A stretch of DNA of 62,879 nt from JACQNR01 sp049515175 (GTDB lineage Bacteria > Acidobacteriota > Terriglobia > UBA7540): NCBI GenBank assembly GCA_049515175.1, contig JBEKUI010000001.1, forward strand, positions 1 through 62,879. The letters are read 5' to 3'. The translations under genes and the position numbers were made by a program. The notes under the pieces are model-generated. The model had not been told where the DNA came from. It saw only the letters and a program-made list of their open reading frames with translations, and ran no database searches. Shown in pieces: positions 44,909 to 57,713 of the stretch; positions within the stretch are counted from its first letter, which is position 1, and every line of letters starts with the position of its first letter.

Positions 44909-46909
44909 CTACTTGGCGGGCGAAAAAATCACCGCCAGCCCGCCGCCGGGGGCGAGGCGGATGTTCAGTTTGTCTGTCGCCTTCACGCGTTTTGTCGAGA
45001 TGCTCAGGCTGGTCGCGACTTTATCGGCGTCTGCGCCGTCGGCGAAGATCTGGGCTTCGTACTCGCCTGAACCAAGAAATCCCAGCGGAATTTCCAAATC
45101 GCGCGCGTCCCAATTGGTCATCGCGCCGAGGAACCACGAGTTACCTTTCTGGCGCGCGATGGTGATGAACTGACCGGGCTCGCCGTTCAACACATTGGTG
45201 TCATCCCAAACCGTCGGCACTTTCTCGCTAAACTCGAACCCCGGCTGGCCCTCATAAGCTTCGGGGTAATCCGAGACCATCACCAGCGGGCTCTCAAAGA
45301 CGACGTACTTGGAGAGCTCGTGGGCGCGCGTGCCCTGGGTCATCGGTTCGAGGTTGCGCGCCTGGAACTCCCCGCGCGTCGCGTTCCGGAATCCACCCGG
45401 CGTGTAATCCATCGGCCCAGCGAGCATGCGAGTGAAGGGCAGCGTCACATCGTGCTGGGGTGTGATGCGTTCGCTCCACTTGCTATACTCAAGTCCCATC
45501 ACCCCTTCGCGCGTGAGCAGGTTGGGATAAGTGCGGCGGAGACCCGTGGGTTTGTAGGCGCCATGGAAATCGAGGGTCATTTTCATCTCCGCGGTCTTGC
45601 GCGCCACGCGCTCGTAGAAGTTCACCATCTCCTGATCGTCGCGATCCATAAAATCCACTTTGATGCCCGCTGCGCCCCAGCTCTTGTAGAGATTCAAGGC
45701 CTCGTCCAGGTGCTTGTCGAGCGCGCCCCAGAAGACCCACAGCAGAATCTTCACGCCCTTTTGATTCGCGTACTCGATGATACGTGGCACATCGGTCTCG
45801 GCCGTGTGATGGAGGATATCGATGGGATGAGTGTAATCGGCCTCCGGATACCACCCGGCGTCGACGAGCATGTATTCGAACTTGTGGCGCGCGGCGAAGT
45901 CCACGTAGTGCATCATGGTCTCGGTGTTCATGCCGGGCTTGAAGCTCACATTGCGGGCGAAGCTGCCCGACCACCAGTCCCACGCGGACTTGCCGGGTTT
46001 AATCCATGAGGTGTCGCTGAGAGCGCAGGGAGCGCTGAGATTGAGCACGATGAAGTTATTCTCGATCAGAGCGCCCGGGCGGGAATTGACCATCACGATC
46101 CGCCAGGGGGTTGGTTTCGGAGTGGCGGCTTCGACGGCCTCATCCGAGTGTTCGGGGTGCGGGGAAAGCTTGCTCACCAGCGCGTTCGGCACGCCGAGAA
46201 CGCCCCCGACGTACATTCCAGCATAGTCGGTCAGGTCGGCTTCGAGCAGCGCCACCCAGGGGCCATTCGTGAGCTCGACCAGGAGCGGCAGGCCGATCGT
46301 CGAGGCCGGCTTGATTTCATCAAGGCTCACACGGTCATAATCGGTTTCGTAAGAAGACGTGAAGCTTCCCAGCGACAGCGCAAGCGCCGTTCCCGGGTGC
46401 GGAAAATAGAAGCCCGTGTTTTCCGACGAAAGCGTGAAACGATCAAAAGCGTCCTGCTTCGGCAGCACGTAGCGGAACGCCACACCTTCGTCGTAGGAGC
46501 GGAAAATCAGGTCGAGACGGCGGTGAGGGGCAGGCCGCTCGCGTAAGGACACGGCGAGTTCATTGTAGTGATCTCGAATTTTACGCTTCGGTCCGAAAGC
46601 GTTCTCCCACGCCGAATCGTGCGACTGGCGGTCCAAGCCCGTGATCTCAAAGTCCTGATCGAGGGCAGGACCGCCTTTGAAATCGAGTCCCAGTGGCGAG
46701 TCGGTGAGCACCGGCTTGCCTTGGTAAGAAATGCTGTAGTAGGCCCGCAGGCCCGGCAGATAGGGTTGCGGCAGGGATTTCAGCTGGAAGGAAACAGCCA
46801 GCGCGCCGTCGGGCGATGTCAGCGTGAGCGGTGGCGCGGCCAGCGCGCCGACCCCAAACGATCCCACAATCCAAACCGTAACGAAAAGACGCCGGATTTT
46901 GTTGCCCAT
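44909..46909 (-). CDS. GH97 glycosidase, predicted retaining alpha-galactosidase type
   Basis: The 666-residue protein has a signal peptide (MGNKIRRLFVTVWIVGSFGVGALA) and the three GH97 regions: N-terminal beta-sandwich (about 30-270), TIM barrel (about 285-560) and a small C-terminal domain. Asp419 in GIKVDFMDRDDQ and Glu474 in GLEYSKW are 55 residues apart, the same spacing as the Asp nucleophile and Glu acid/base of the characterised retaining enzyme BtGal97a (numbers from memory). Inverting GH97 alpha-glucosidases lack this Asp. It is therefore more likely a retaining alpha-galactosidase or similar than a SusB-like alpha-glucosidase. Confidence 0.85.
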   Translation of the reverse strand: MGNKIRRLFVTVWIVGSFGVGALAAPPLTLTSPDGALAVSFQLKSLPQPYLPGLRAYYSISYQGKPVLTDSPLGLDFKGGPALDQDFEITGLDRQSHDSAWENAFGPKRKIRDHYNELAVSLRERPAPHRRLDLIFRSYDEGVAFRYVLPKQDAFDRFTLSSENTGFYFPHPGTALALSLGSFTSSYETDYDRVSLDEIKPASTIGLPLLVELTNGPWVALLEADLTDYAGMYVGGVLGVPNALVSKLSPHPEHSDEAVEAATPKPTPWRIVMVNSRPGALIENNFIVLNLSAPCALSDTSWIKPGKSAWDWWSGSFARNVSFKPGMNTETMMHYVDFAARHKFEYMLVDAGWYPEADYTHPIDILHHTAETDVPRIIEYANQKGVKILLWVFWGALDKHLDEALNLYKSWGAAGIKVDFMDRDDQEMVNFYERVARKTAEMKMTLDFHGAYKPTGLRRTYPNLLTREGVMGLEYSKWSERITPQHDVTLPFTRMLAGPMDYTPGGFRNATRGEFQARNLEPMTQGTRAHELSKYVVFESPLVMVSDYPEAYEGQPGFEFSEKVPTVWDDTNVLNGEPGQFITIARQKGNSWFLGAMTNWDARDLEIPLGFLGSGEYEAQIFADGADADKVATSLSISTKRVKATDKLNIRLAPGGGLAVIFSPAK

Positions 46910-46980
46910 CGTCCGTCCCTCCCCTCAGAGTTCCTGCTCGATTCGCGCCATCAGTTCCACAAGCCGGAAGAGCGGCGGCG

Positions 46981-47733
46981 CTAGAGAACCCGCGCCATTT
47001 GCATCAGTCGGCGGCGTGCCCGCTCGTAGTGGGGAAATTTCCTCTCCGCGGCGCGAAATGCCCGTGAGTGTACCACGCGCCGGTGGCCGTCGCGCTCCAC
47101 CGGGTACTTGATGTGCAGCATCTCGTGGAAAACCAGATACTCGACGAGATAGCGCGGGACCTCCGCGGTATCGAACCACCGGCTGATCATGATCGTTCCG
47201 TGCGCGGCGTCGTAGTGGCCGAGGAGGCTGCGCGAAAGGTGCGGGCTCCAGCCCAGCCGCGCCGGGTCGAGTGCGCCGCCGAAAAAGCGCTCGTTGAGCC
47301 GCTGGAAGATTTCTTCCAGGTCAAAGTGACGCCCCCGCGGCGGCAGGAGCCGCTTGCGGCCCCGCTGCCGGCGCATCGTGTCGACGCGTTGCCGCACCGC
47401 CGGGCTGTAAACGTAAGCGAGATAGCAGGCGCGCGCTTCCTGCGACGGCCGACGACGATAGACCTGGGCAAGGAGAATCTCCGCCAGCGCTTCCTTAACA
47501 ATCGGTGGCGCCTCGGCGAGGATGTCGGCCACCCGAATCTCCGCGCAATGGTCCCGCAGCCGGATGGTGCTGCGCAGGGTCGTGAAGGGTCGGTACTCGG
47601 CGCGGAATTCCGGCGCCGGATGTTTCACCCCCAGGCGGCGGAAGGCGCGGTGAAACACCGCCTCCAGCGCCGCCTCCGGATCGAGCGGCAGCCAGAGTTG
47701 TTCAGGGTGGGTGGTCGAGGTGGGACTATTCAA
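46981..47733 (-). CDS. SprT-like zinc metalloprotease
   Basis: This 250-residue protein contains the SprT-like active site FHEMLHIKYPVERDGHRR (HExxH plus a downstream His) after an N-terminal helical part. The TTG start abuts the TAA of the upstream gene on the minus strand (TAATTG), indicating coupling. SprT-like proteases act on DNA-protein crosslinks in some organisms; a related role is possible but unproven. uvrA lies a few genes upstream on the same strand. Confidence 0.78.
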   Translation of the reverse strand: MNSPTSTTHPEQLWLPLDPEAALEAVFHRAFRRLGVKHPAPEFRAEYRPFTTLRSTIRLRDHCAEIRVADILAEAPPIVKEALAEILLAQVYRRRPSQEARACYLAYVYSPAVRQRVDTMRRQRGRKRLLPPRGRHFDLEEIFQRLNERFFGGALDPARLGWSPHLSRSLLGHYDAAHGTIMISRWFDTAEVPRYLVEYLVFHEMLHIKYPVERDGHRRVVHSRAFRAAERKFPHYERARRRLMQMARVL

Positions 47734-48384
47734 TTATTCGTCCGCCGTGTCGCCCGGCACGCGGTCTTTCGCGTGTCGCTTGCGCAGCTTCTTCTCCTGC
47801 TTGGTACGCTTGGTTTCTTCCTTGGCGCGTTCCTTGGCGAGGCGCTTGTCTTCCTTTTCCTGCTTTTTCAACTCGCCATACTTCTTTTCCTGCCCGGCCA
47901 GCGCCTGGGTGGCCCCGTCGAGCGTGTCGGAAAGCTGGTCAATCGCGTCGCGGAGCGAATCGCCATACTTGCCGGCATAGGCGTCCGGCGATGACTGGAT
48001 GGCGCGCAAGGTCACGAGCTGCTGCGGGCCGCGATCGAGCAGCGCCCGAAGGCCGCCGCGCATGTCGGCCGAATGCTCGTACTGAAACTGAATCCAGTTT
48101 TTCATTTCTTCATTAATGGCAATGTACTCGCCCATGAGGTCGTCCAGGTAGCCGGCGTAATTGTATTTGGGATCGTCGGGCCTGTGGCGGAAAGACTCGA
48201 ACCGCGACAGGCGGTCCTGCAGAAAATCGAGGTACACCACGATGCGCGGGCCGGCGTCTTGTGCCTCCCGCAGCTTGTCTTCTTCTTCCTCGTTCAGCCG
48301 CGCCCCCGACTGTGCTTCGAGCGTCCCGGAAGCCAGCAGCACAAGCGCCAGCGAAAGGCCAAGTCTCCTTAAGCTGCTCTCCAT
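47734..48384 (-). CDS. Exported hypothetical protein with charged coiled-coil tail
   Basis: I do not recognise this 216-residue protein. A signal peptide (MESSLRRLGLSLALVLLASGTLEAQ) is followed by a helical region (30-140) and a strongly charged Lys/Glu-rich coil (about 160-210). It sits in a minus-strand run with another exported helical protein and the SprT-like gene; the arrangement recurs in acidobacteria as far as I recall. Function unknown. Confidence 0.7.
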   Translation of the reverse strand: MESSLRRLGLSLALVLLASGTLEAQSGARLNEEEEDKLREAQDAGPRIVVYLDFLQDRLSRFESFRHRPDDPKYNYAGYLDDLMGEYIAINEEMKNWIQFQYEHSADMRGGLRALLDRGPQQLVTLRAIQSSPDAYAGKYGDSLRDAIDQLSDTLDGATQALAGQEKKYGELKKQEKEDKRLAKERAKEETKRTKQEKKLRKRHAKDRVPGDTADE

Positions 48385-48417
48385 CGCGATTGCATCCTCG
48401 TCCGGCGGAAGCCGGCG

Positions 48418-48909
48418 TTACTTCTTCTTGGGGGAGAAGGGCGGGAAGAGGGCTTTCAGCACCTCGTTGCGAAGCTCGTCCACCTCATGCGCAACCTTCT
48501 CCACTGGCTCGCGGTCGGAATACGGGAAGCGATGCTTGAGGTCCTCAAGATAGCGGGCGTCTTCCCGCAGTTCGATGTCGAGTTCTTTGAAACCCTGGGG
48601 CCGCTTGTGCGCCGGGCGGCCAGACTTCTGCAGTGTGCTCCAGGCGCTGTGCAAGCGTTCGAGAAACGCCCCCAACAGTTCCCTGCTGCCAATAATGTTT
48701 CCCAGGTCGAAAGCCTCCGTCGCCTGCGCAAGCTTGACGTGGGCCAAGCGGATTTCGAGCTGGGCGTGTCTGACGGGATCGGTCTCGTGCTCCAGGCGCG
48801 CCAAAAGGTCGCCTTCCTTGTCCGCCCGCCTTGCCAGGAGCGTCGCGGCCGACAGCACCAGACAACACACCAAGCACAGCGGCAGCCGCTTTGTTCCGGT
48901 CCCGCCCAT
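48418..48909 (-). CDS. Exported hypothetical helical protein
   Basis: I cannot assign a family to this 163-residue protein. It has a signal peptide (KRLPLCLVCCLVLSAATLLA) and a helical mature part (HETDPVRHAQLEIRLAHVKL..) ending in a basic PPFSPKKK tail. It is adjacent to another exported helical protein and probably functions with it. Confidence 0.65.
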   Translation of the reverse strand: MGGTGTKRLPLCLVCCLVLSAATLLARRADKEGDLLARLEHETDPVRHAQLEIRLAHVKLAQATEAFDLGNIIGSRELLGAFLERLHSAWSTLQKSGRPAHKRPQGFKELDIELREDARYLEDLKHRFPYSDREPVEKVAHEVDELRNEVLKALFPPFSPKKK

Positions 48910-48927
48910 GATTGAGCATAATTATAA

Positions 48928-50239
48928 CTACTTTCGCAGTTCACGTCGGAGGAGTTTGACGCGCTGGTGGGCCTGCCATTCCTGATCGGGATTCTGGTTC
49001 TGCGAGAGCGCGAGAAAACGCTCGTAGTTTTCGATCGCTTTGGGAAGGTCGCGCAAGTGGTCGTAGCAGCTTCCCAGCACAAAGTAAAGGCCAACGGGAG
49101 GATTGGGCGCGGCGGCCTGGGCCTCCATCAGCGGCACGGCCTCGCCGTAGCGCTTCTGAAGGTAGACGCTCGTGGCGAGTCCTTTGAAGGCGTCCTTGTT
49201 CCTGGGGTCGAGCTTGAGACAGGCGCGGAACTCGGCCTCGGCTTCCGGGTATTTCTGCTGGTCGAGCAAGGTCTGGCCCAGGGCGCGATGCAAGTCGGGC
49301 TCGCCGGGTGATGCGGCGAGCGCCTCGCGATAATACTTTTCTGATTCGGGTAGTCGTTTGAGAAGCGCGCAGACATCGCCTAGCGCCGCCGCAACACCGG
49401 GCATCTTGGGATCAGCGCTGTAGACCATTTGCAGGCCTTCCAGCGCCTTCTCATTCTTTCCCTGCTGGAGATCGATGCTCGCCAGGTGAAAGCGCGTTTC
49501 GAAGTCTCCGGGCTGCGCAGTAAGATATTGTTCAAACTGCGCGGCGGCTTCCGGATCCCGCTTCAGGCCTTCCAGCGCCAGGGCCGCCCCGAGCCGCGCC
49601 TGCGACAGCTTGGGGTCGAGTTCCGACGCCTTTTGGAAAGCCTCCAGAGCGCCGGCAAAATCTTTGCGAGTGAGCAGGACCTGCCCGAGGTCGAACGGCG
49701 CGATGGCGAGCGCGGGATCGCGCCGCATCGCTTCCTGGAATTCTTTCGCCGCCGCGTCCGGCTGACCGCCGGCGCTGAGTGCCCGGCCATAATACAAGTG
49801 GGCGCGCGTGTGCTCGGGTTTCAGTTCCACCGCCTTCGCGAGCTGGGGCTGCGCCTCGGCCGGACGCTTCAGCTCCATCAAGAGAATCCCCAGATTCAAA
49901 TGCGCCTCGAAGAGATCGGGCTGGAGTTCGAGCGTCTTCTTGTAGGCTTTGATGGCTTCTTCCTTCTGGCCGAGACCCGTGTAGGCGTAGGCGAGATTGA
50001 ACCACGCCGCGGTCATCTTCGGCTCAGCTTCCAGAACAGCCTGGAGCGCTTTCACCGCTGCCGGGAGGTCCTTGTGGTCGAAGGCTTCGCTGGCGGTCTT
50101 GAGCAAGGCGGACACGTCCGGAGGTTTCGTCACGGCGGGCTTGGCGGGCGGAGCCTTGGGAGCCGCGGCGCGCTGGGCATCAAGCGACACCGGCGAGACG
50201 AGCAGGGCGCCGAAAGCGAGCACGAGTGACAGAGACCGT

Positions 50240-50265
<26 letters not shown>
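48928..50265 (-). CDS. Exported tetratricopeptide-repeat protein overlapping uvrA
   Basis: GTG 50265 is preceded by GGAGG five bases upstream, inside the last codons of uvrA; the longer frame to 50400 lies within uvrA and lacks support. The 445-residue protein has a signal peptide (LSLVLAFGALLVSPVSLDAQ), an Ala/Pro-rich linker, then about ten TPR units (AWFNLAYAYTGLGQKEEAIK, HLNLGILLMELKRPAEAQPQ and others). The overlap with uvrA suggests translational coupling, although the products seem unrelated. Confidence 0.82.
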
Positions 50266-53293
<3,028 letters not shown>

Positions 53294-53403
53294 AGCCTAC
53301 CACCTTGCCCATCAGCGCAGCGGGATCAATCGCTCCCGGAAATGGGTACGCCCAGTTGTCGTCGCCCCGCTACGCCCAAACCACCCATTATAGTGCGCGC
53401 GTC

Positions 53404-53425
53404 GGGGGCAATTCAAATGGCCCCC
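53404..53425. repeat. Imperfect palindrome GGGGGC-AATTCAAATG-GCCCCC
   Basis: Six-base arms enclose a ten-base loop. It resembles the GGGCAATTCATGAATTGCCC repeat at 7394-7413 and lies in the divergent gap between uvrA and the FecR gene. Confidence 0.4.
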
Positions 53426-53555
53426 ACGCCCGCCGCCCATGCGAGGCTTATCGCCAGTTCGGGAAGAGTCCTGCCCTTCGAGAAGCCGCTTCACATCGCA
53501 TAACCCCTTGACCCTGCTAAGGCTTTGATAAACAATAGGCAAGCTTAGGGCGAAC

Positions 53556-54854
53556 ATGGAACCACCGCGAATGCCACTCCCCGAACCCGGACGCAAGGTT
53601 GAAGTCGAATGGACGACGATCTCCTATCGCACCATCGGCGCCTACGCCACGCTGGCGCTGCTGGGCTTTGGCCTGGTGCTCTATCTGATTGCGCCCAAGT
53701 ACTTTGGCCAGAAAGCGCGCGACCTTCTCGCCGTCGTTTCGGCGAAGCTGGCGGACACCGCAGCGACCGGGTCGACCGAGTCGAAGCGCCAGGCGCATTT
53801 CGTCAACATTGACGGTACGGTGCGCGTGCGCAAGGCACAGTCAGCGCAATGGGTGCGGGCCGACTACAACACTAACCTCGAGAAGGGCGACACGATTCAG
53901 ACCGCCGGCGATGGCGTGGCCCGCCTCATCTTCGCGGATGGCACGAACTACGTGCTCAAACCCGACTCGCTCATCGTGGTGGAGGAGAGCCGCGAGGATC
54001 CCGTCACCAAAGCGACCCGGGTGGCAGTCAATGTCAGCGCCGGGGCCGTGGACCTCTCCACCGGAAGATTCGAAGTTCCCGGTTCGACTTCCCGCGTTTC
54101 CTTTGAGAATGCGGTGGCCAACCTGACGGAAGAAAGCCGCGCCGTGTTGCGCAACGACCCCAACCGCAACGTCCACGAATTCACCGTGCAGCAGGGCACT
54201 GCCGACGTGACGCGGGGCACGACGACCATTCGCCTCGGCCAGTACGACCAGGTCTCGTTCGATCGTGACAAGCCGGGACTGGTGCAGGCGCGCGTGATTG
54301 CGCCGCCGACGCTCGTGAGTCCGCCCAACATGGACCTGACCATCACTGCCGACCCGAAGAACACCAATCTGGATTTCTCCTGGAGCAGCGTGCCGGGAGC
54401 GGAGGGCTATCACCTGCAAATTTCCCCCTCCGGCATGTTCTCCAACCTCGTGGCCGACCGCAAAGTGGTGGGCCGGACGACAGTGCGGCTGACCGGCTTG
54501 GAGGAAGGAACCTATTATTGGGCGGTGTCCTCCATTGACAGCAAGGGGGGCGAAAGCCAGCCCAGCATGGCCAACCGCTTTACCCTGGTGCAGCAGGCCC
54601 AGTCCGGCAGTCAGGCGTTTCTCGAGATCGACCGGGTCGTCCAGCACGGCAGAGTTCTGGAGGTGGTGGGCCGGACGGAGCCCGGCTCCACGGTGATCAT
54701 CAACAACGAGCAGGTCTTCTCCATCGCCGCGGACGGGAGCTTCCGGCATTTCACCTCGCCTCTGGCCAAGGGCGGCCTGAACCAGATCACCATCACGGCG
54801 CAGAATCGCAAGGGGGACATGCGCACGATCCGCAAGAGCATCGTCGTGGAGTGA
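53556..54854 (+). CDS. FecR-domain membrane protein with Fn3/Big domains
   Basis: This 432-residue protein has one N-terminal membrane helix (about 28-48, ATLALLGFGLVLYLIAP). A FecR domain follows (about 85-190; DGTVRVRK, LEKGDTIQTAGDGVARLIFADGT), then a fibronectin-like region (about 255-350; FSWSSVPGAEGYHLQISPSG) and a C-terminal bacterial Ig-like domain. It is not a classical anti-sigma factor, since no sigma gene is adjacent. It precedes mreB by 44 bases and may belong to the cell-shape operon. Confidence 0.82.
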   Translation: MEPPRMPLPEPGRKVEVEWTTISYRTIGAYATLALLGFGLVLYLIAPKYFGQKARDLLAVVSAKLADTAATGSTESKRQAHFVNIDGTVRVRKAQSAQWVRADYNTNLEKGDTIQTAGDGVARLIFADGTNYVLKPDSLIVVEESREDPVTKATRVAVNVSAGAVDLSTGRFEVPGSTSRVSFENAVANLTEESRAVLRNDPNRNVHEFTVQQGTADVTRGTTTIRLGQYDQVSFDRDKPGLVQARVIAPPTLVSPPNMDLTITADPKNTNLDFSWSSVPGAEGYHLQISPSGMFSNLVADRKVVGRTTVRLTGLEEGTYYWAVSSIDSKGGESQPSMANRFTLVQQAQSGSQAFLEIDRVVQHGRVLEVVGRTEPGSTVIINNEQVFSIAADGSFRHFTSPLAKGGLNQITITAQNRKGDMRTIRKSIVVE

Positions 54855-54898
54855 CCAATCCTGGCACGCCATTATCCGGTAGCCCGTTGGAGTAATTT

Positions 54899-55930
54899 GT
54901 GGGAATGAATTTCCGTTCGCTGTTCAGCTTGTTCTCATCCGATCTGGCGATCGATCTCGGCACCGCCAACACGCTGGTCTATGCCAAGGGCAAAGGCATT
55001 GTGGTCAATGAGCCTTCCATCGTGGCCATTAACAAGCTCACCGGCGATGTCGAAGCCGTGGGGCGCGAGGCGAAGGAAATGCTGGGCCGCACGCCGGGCA
55101 ACATCGTGGCCATCCGGCCTCTGAAGGACGGCGTGATCGCCGACTTCAAGGTGACCGAGAAGATGCTGAATTATTTCATCCAGAAGGCGCACAACCGCAA
55201 GATGTTCGTGCACCCGCGCATCGTCATCGGCGTGCCTTCGGAGATCACCCAGGTGGAGAAGCGCGCCGTGCAAGACTCCGCCATGCGCGCCAAGGCCAGC
55301 GAAGTCTATCTGGTCGAGCAAGCCATGATGGCCGCGATTGGTGCCGGGCTTCCCATCACCGAGCCCTCCGGCAGCATGATCGTGGATATCGGCGGCGGGA
55401 CGACTGATATCGCCGTGATTTCGCTTTCCGGCATTGTTTACGCCCGCTCGGTGCGCGTGGCGGGCAACGAAATGGACGAGGCCATCACCGCCTACCTGAA
55501 GCGCAAGTACAACCTGCTGGTGGGCGAGCGCACGGCCGAGCAGGTCAAGGTCGAAATCGGCTCCGCCTACCCGCTGGATAAACCCCTGACGATGGAGATC
55601 AAGGGCCGGCACCTGCTGGAAGGAATTCCCAAGACGCTGACCATCGACGATTCGGAGATTCGCGACGCGCTCTCGGAGTGCGTGGCGACCATCGTCAACG
55701 CCCTCCGCGTGGCGCTCGAGCGGACGCCGCCCGAACTCTCTGCGGACATCTCCGATCGCGGTATCGTGCTGACCGGCGGCGGCGCCCTGCTCAAGAACTT
55801 CGACAAGCGCATCCGCGAGGAGACCGGCTTGCCGGTTTCGATTGCCGAAGATCCGCTCGCCTCGGTCGTGCTCGGCACCGGGCGGATGCTGACGGACTTC
55901 CGCCTCCTGAAGCGCGTCGCCATCGAATAG
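54899..55930 (+). CDS. mreB: Rod shape-determining protein MreB
   Basis: GTG 54899 has GGAG six bases upstream; the ATG two codons later is a less well-spaced alternative. The 343-residue actin homologue has the phosphate-binding segment DLAIDLGTANTLVYAKG, MIVDIGGGTTDIAVISL and the adenosine site GIVLTGGGALLKNF. It assembles membrane-bound filaments that direct the elongation machinery. It is followed by mreC; mreD is separated by inserted genes. Confidence 0.96.
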   Translation: MGMNFRSLFSLFSSDLAIDLGTANTLVYAKGKGIVVNEPSIVAINKLTGDVEAVGREAKEMLGRTPGNIVAIRPLKDGVIADFKVTEKMLNYFIQKAHNRKMFVHPRIVIGVPSEITQVEKRAVQDSAMRAKASEVYLVEQAMMAAIGAGLPITEPSGSMIVDIGGGTTDIAVISLSGIVYARSVRVAGNEMDEAITAYLKRKYNLLVGERTAEQVKVEIGSAYPLDKPLTMEIKGRHLLEGIPKTLTIDDSEIRDALSECVATIVNALRVALERTPPELSADISDRGIVLTGGGALLKNFDKRIREETGLPVSIAEDPLASVVLGTGRMLTDFRLLKRVAIE

Positions 55931-56004
55931 AGCGAATCCGGGCCGAAGTCGATGAAGCATTCGGAGAGCGCGCCCGAAACGCTGGAACGTAAGAACTGAC
56001 CGCC

Positions 56005-56928
56005 ATGGTCTTCGACCCTCACTCACCCGAACTGCTGCGGCAGGACCGCCCCCCGGAGCGCGAGGCGCCGGAGAAGGTGCAGATCTTCGTTGTCCGCCAT
56101 CGGGCCTTTTTCATTCTGGCCGCCGTCCTGCTGGCCCAACTGCTTCTGGTCTCCGCTCAGATTACCCGCAACCAGAAGGTTCGCTTGATCCAGGTGTGGG
56201 CAGTCGCCGCCCTCGACCCCTTCGAGCGCGCCTGGCATGGCGTCGCCGACACGACGGCAGGGACCTGGCGAACCTATCGAGATCTCCTGGCCACGCACGA
56301 GCAGAACCGTGAACTGCAGGCGCAACTGGTGAACGCGCGCGCCGAGATCCAGCAACTCTCCGAACAAGCGGCGGAAGCGCGCCGCCTGCGGCAAGTTCTG
56401 GAATTTCGAAGCCGCTTGCCGTTCCAGACGGTGGCGGCGGAAGTCATCGCCACCAGTCCCGGTGAAGCTTCCAAAGCCATCTATATCGATAAGGGAACGG
56501 ACGCCGGCCTTATGCCGGACCTCGCGGTGATGACCCCCGCGGGAGTCGTGGGCAAGACGCTCGAAGTCTTCCCTCACACGTCGCAGGTATTGCTGATTAC
56601 CGACACCTCCAGCGGCGTGGCCGCAGCACTGGAGCGCAGCCGCGTGCAGGGCATCACCAAAGGCGCCGGGCAAAATCAGTGCCAACTCGAGTACGTCATG
56701 AATGAATCGTCCGTGGAGGTCGGCGAGCGCCTTCTGACTTCCGGCCTCGACCAGGTCTACCCCAAAGGCCTGCCCATCGGTTCGGTCGCCCAGGTCGGAG
56801 AAGGAAATATCTACAAGAGCATCCGCGTTGCGCCCGCCGTCGCGCTCGACCGGCTGGAAACGGTCCTGGTCGTCCTCAAGCCGCGCTCCAGCGAAATGCA
56901 GGCGCGTAACTCTCCCGCCCGCCCGTAA
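56005..56928 (+). CDS. mreC: Rod shape-determining protein MreC
   Basis: This 307-residue protein has an N-terminal membrane helix (about 35-55, AFFILAAVLLAQLLLV), a coiled coil (about 90-130), and the two-barrel MreC domain with TSPGEASKAIYIDKGTDAGL and VGERLLTSGLDQVYPKGLPI. It links MreB filaments to periplasmic wall synthesis. It lies 74 bases after mreB. Confidence 0.93.
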   Translation: MVFDPHSPELLRQDRPPEREAPEKVQIFVVRHRAFFILAAVLLAQLLLVSAQITRNQKVRLIQVWAVAALDPFERAWHGVADTTAGTWRTYRDLLATHEQNRELQAQLVNARAEIQQLSEQAAEARRLRQVLEFRSRLPFQTVAAEVIATSPGEASKAIYIDKGTDAGLMPDLAVMTPAGVVGKTLEVFPHTSQVLLITDTSSGVAAALERSRVQGITKGAGQNQCQLEYVMNESSVEVGERLLTSGLDQVYPKGLPIGSVAQVGEGNIYKSIRVAPAVALDRLETVLVVLKPRSSEMQARNSPARP

Positions 56929-57062
56929 TCCCAGTACCCTCGGTTCACTGGAATTCATTCAGCACCACCATTTCGTCATCGCGGCGGCAACTCGCCTTGC
57001 GAATCTGTTGACTCCCCGGCACCCAATGCCTAAGATGACTGGAGGGGCTCAGGACCGCACAG

Positions 57063-57671
57063 GTGATCGGGACACTCATCTCTCACTACCGCATTGTGGA
57101 GAAGCTCGGCGGCGGCATGGGCGTCGTGTACAAGGCCGAGGACACTCGCCTGGGCCGACAGGTCGCCTTGAAATTCCTGCCTGAGGATTTGGCGAAGAAC
57201 GCTCAGGCTTCGGAGCGATTCCAGCGCGAGGCACGGGCCGCCTCGGCACTCAACCATCCGAACATCTGCACGATTCACGACATTGGGGAGCACGACGGCC
57301 AGCCCTTCATCGCCATGGAGTTGCTGGAGGGGCAAACCCTCAAGCACCGCATCGCGTCCAAGCCCTTTACGGTGGACGAAATCCTGGAACTGGGGGTCCA
57401 GTTGGCTGACGCCCTGGACGCCGCGCACGCCAAGGGCATCGTGCACCGGGACATCAAGCCCGCCAACATTTTCCCCACCCAGCGTGGCCAGGCGAAGATT
57501 CTGGATTTCGGCCTGGCCAAGCTCTCGCCGCGCCACGCGCCGGTCGCCGAGGCAGCGAGTAGCGCAGACCTCGCCTTTGAGGTCTGCGGCTTTTCCATCG
57601 CGCCGCGACTTCTCACCAGCGCTTGTAGAATCCCCCCCGATTCGATATCGTTCACAACTCTGCTGTTCTGA
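57063..57671 (+). pseudogene. Truncated Ser/Thr protein kinase
   Basis: A GTG at 57063 opens a kinase domain with the ATP loop LGGGMGVVYKAED, catalytic Lys in VALKFLPEDL, the loop IVHRDIKPANIF and DFGLAKLSP. Homology stops at about 57528, right after DFG, and the frame then runs through unrelated sequence to 57671. The activation segment and the whole C-lobe are missing, so the product cannot be an active kinase. It is a relic lodged between mreC and the next gene. Confidence 0.82.
57563..57594 (+). terminator. Candidate intrinsic terminator in the mreC-mreD interval
   Basis: CGCAGACCTC and GAGGTCTGCG form a perfect 10-bp stem with a six-base loop (57563-57588), followed by GC and TTTT. It could end the mreB-mreC transcript before mreD. 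The T-run is short and two bases separate it from the stem, so the evidence is moderate. Confidence 0.5.
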
Positions 57672-57713
57672 TTTCGCTCCTCGCGAGGAGCCGAACCGAA
57701 TCGAGGTGCCATC

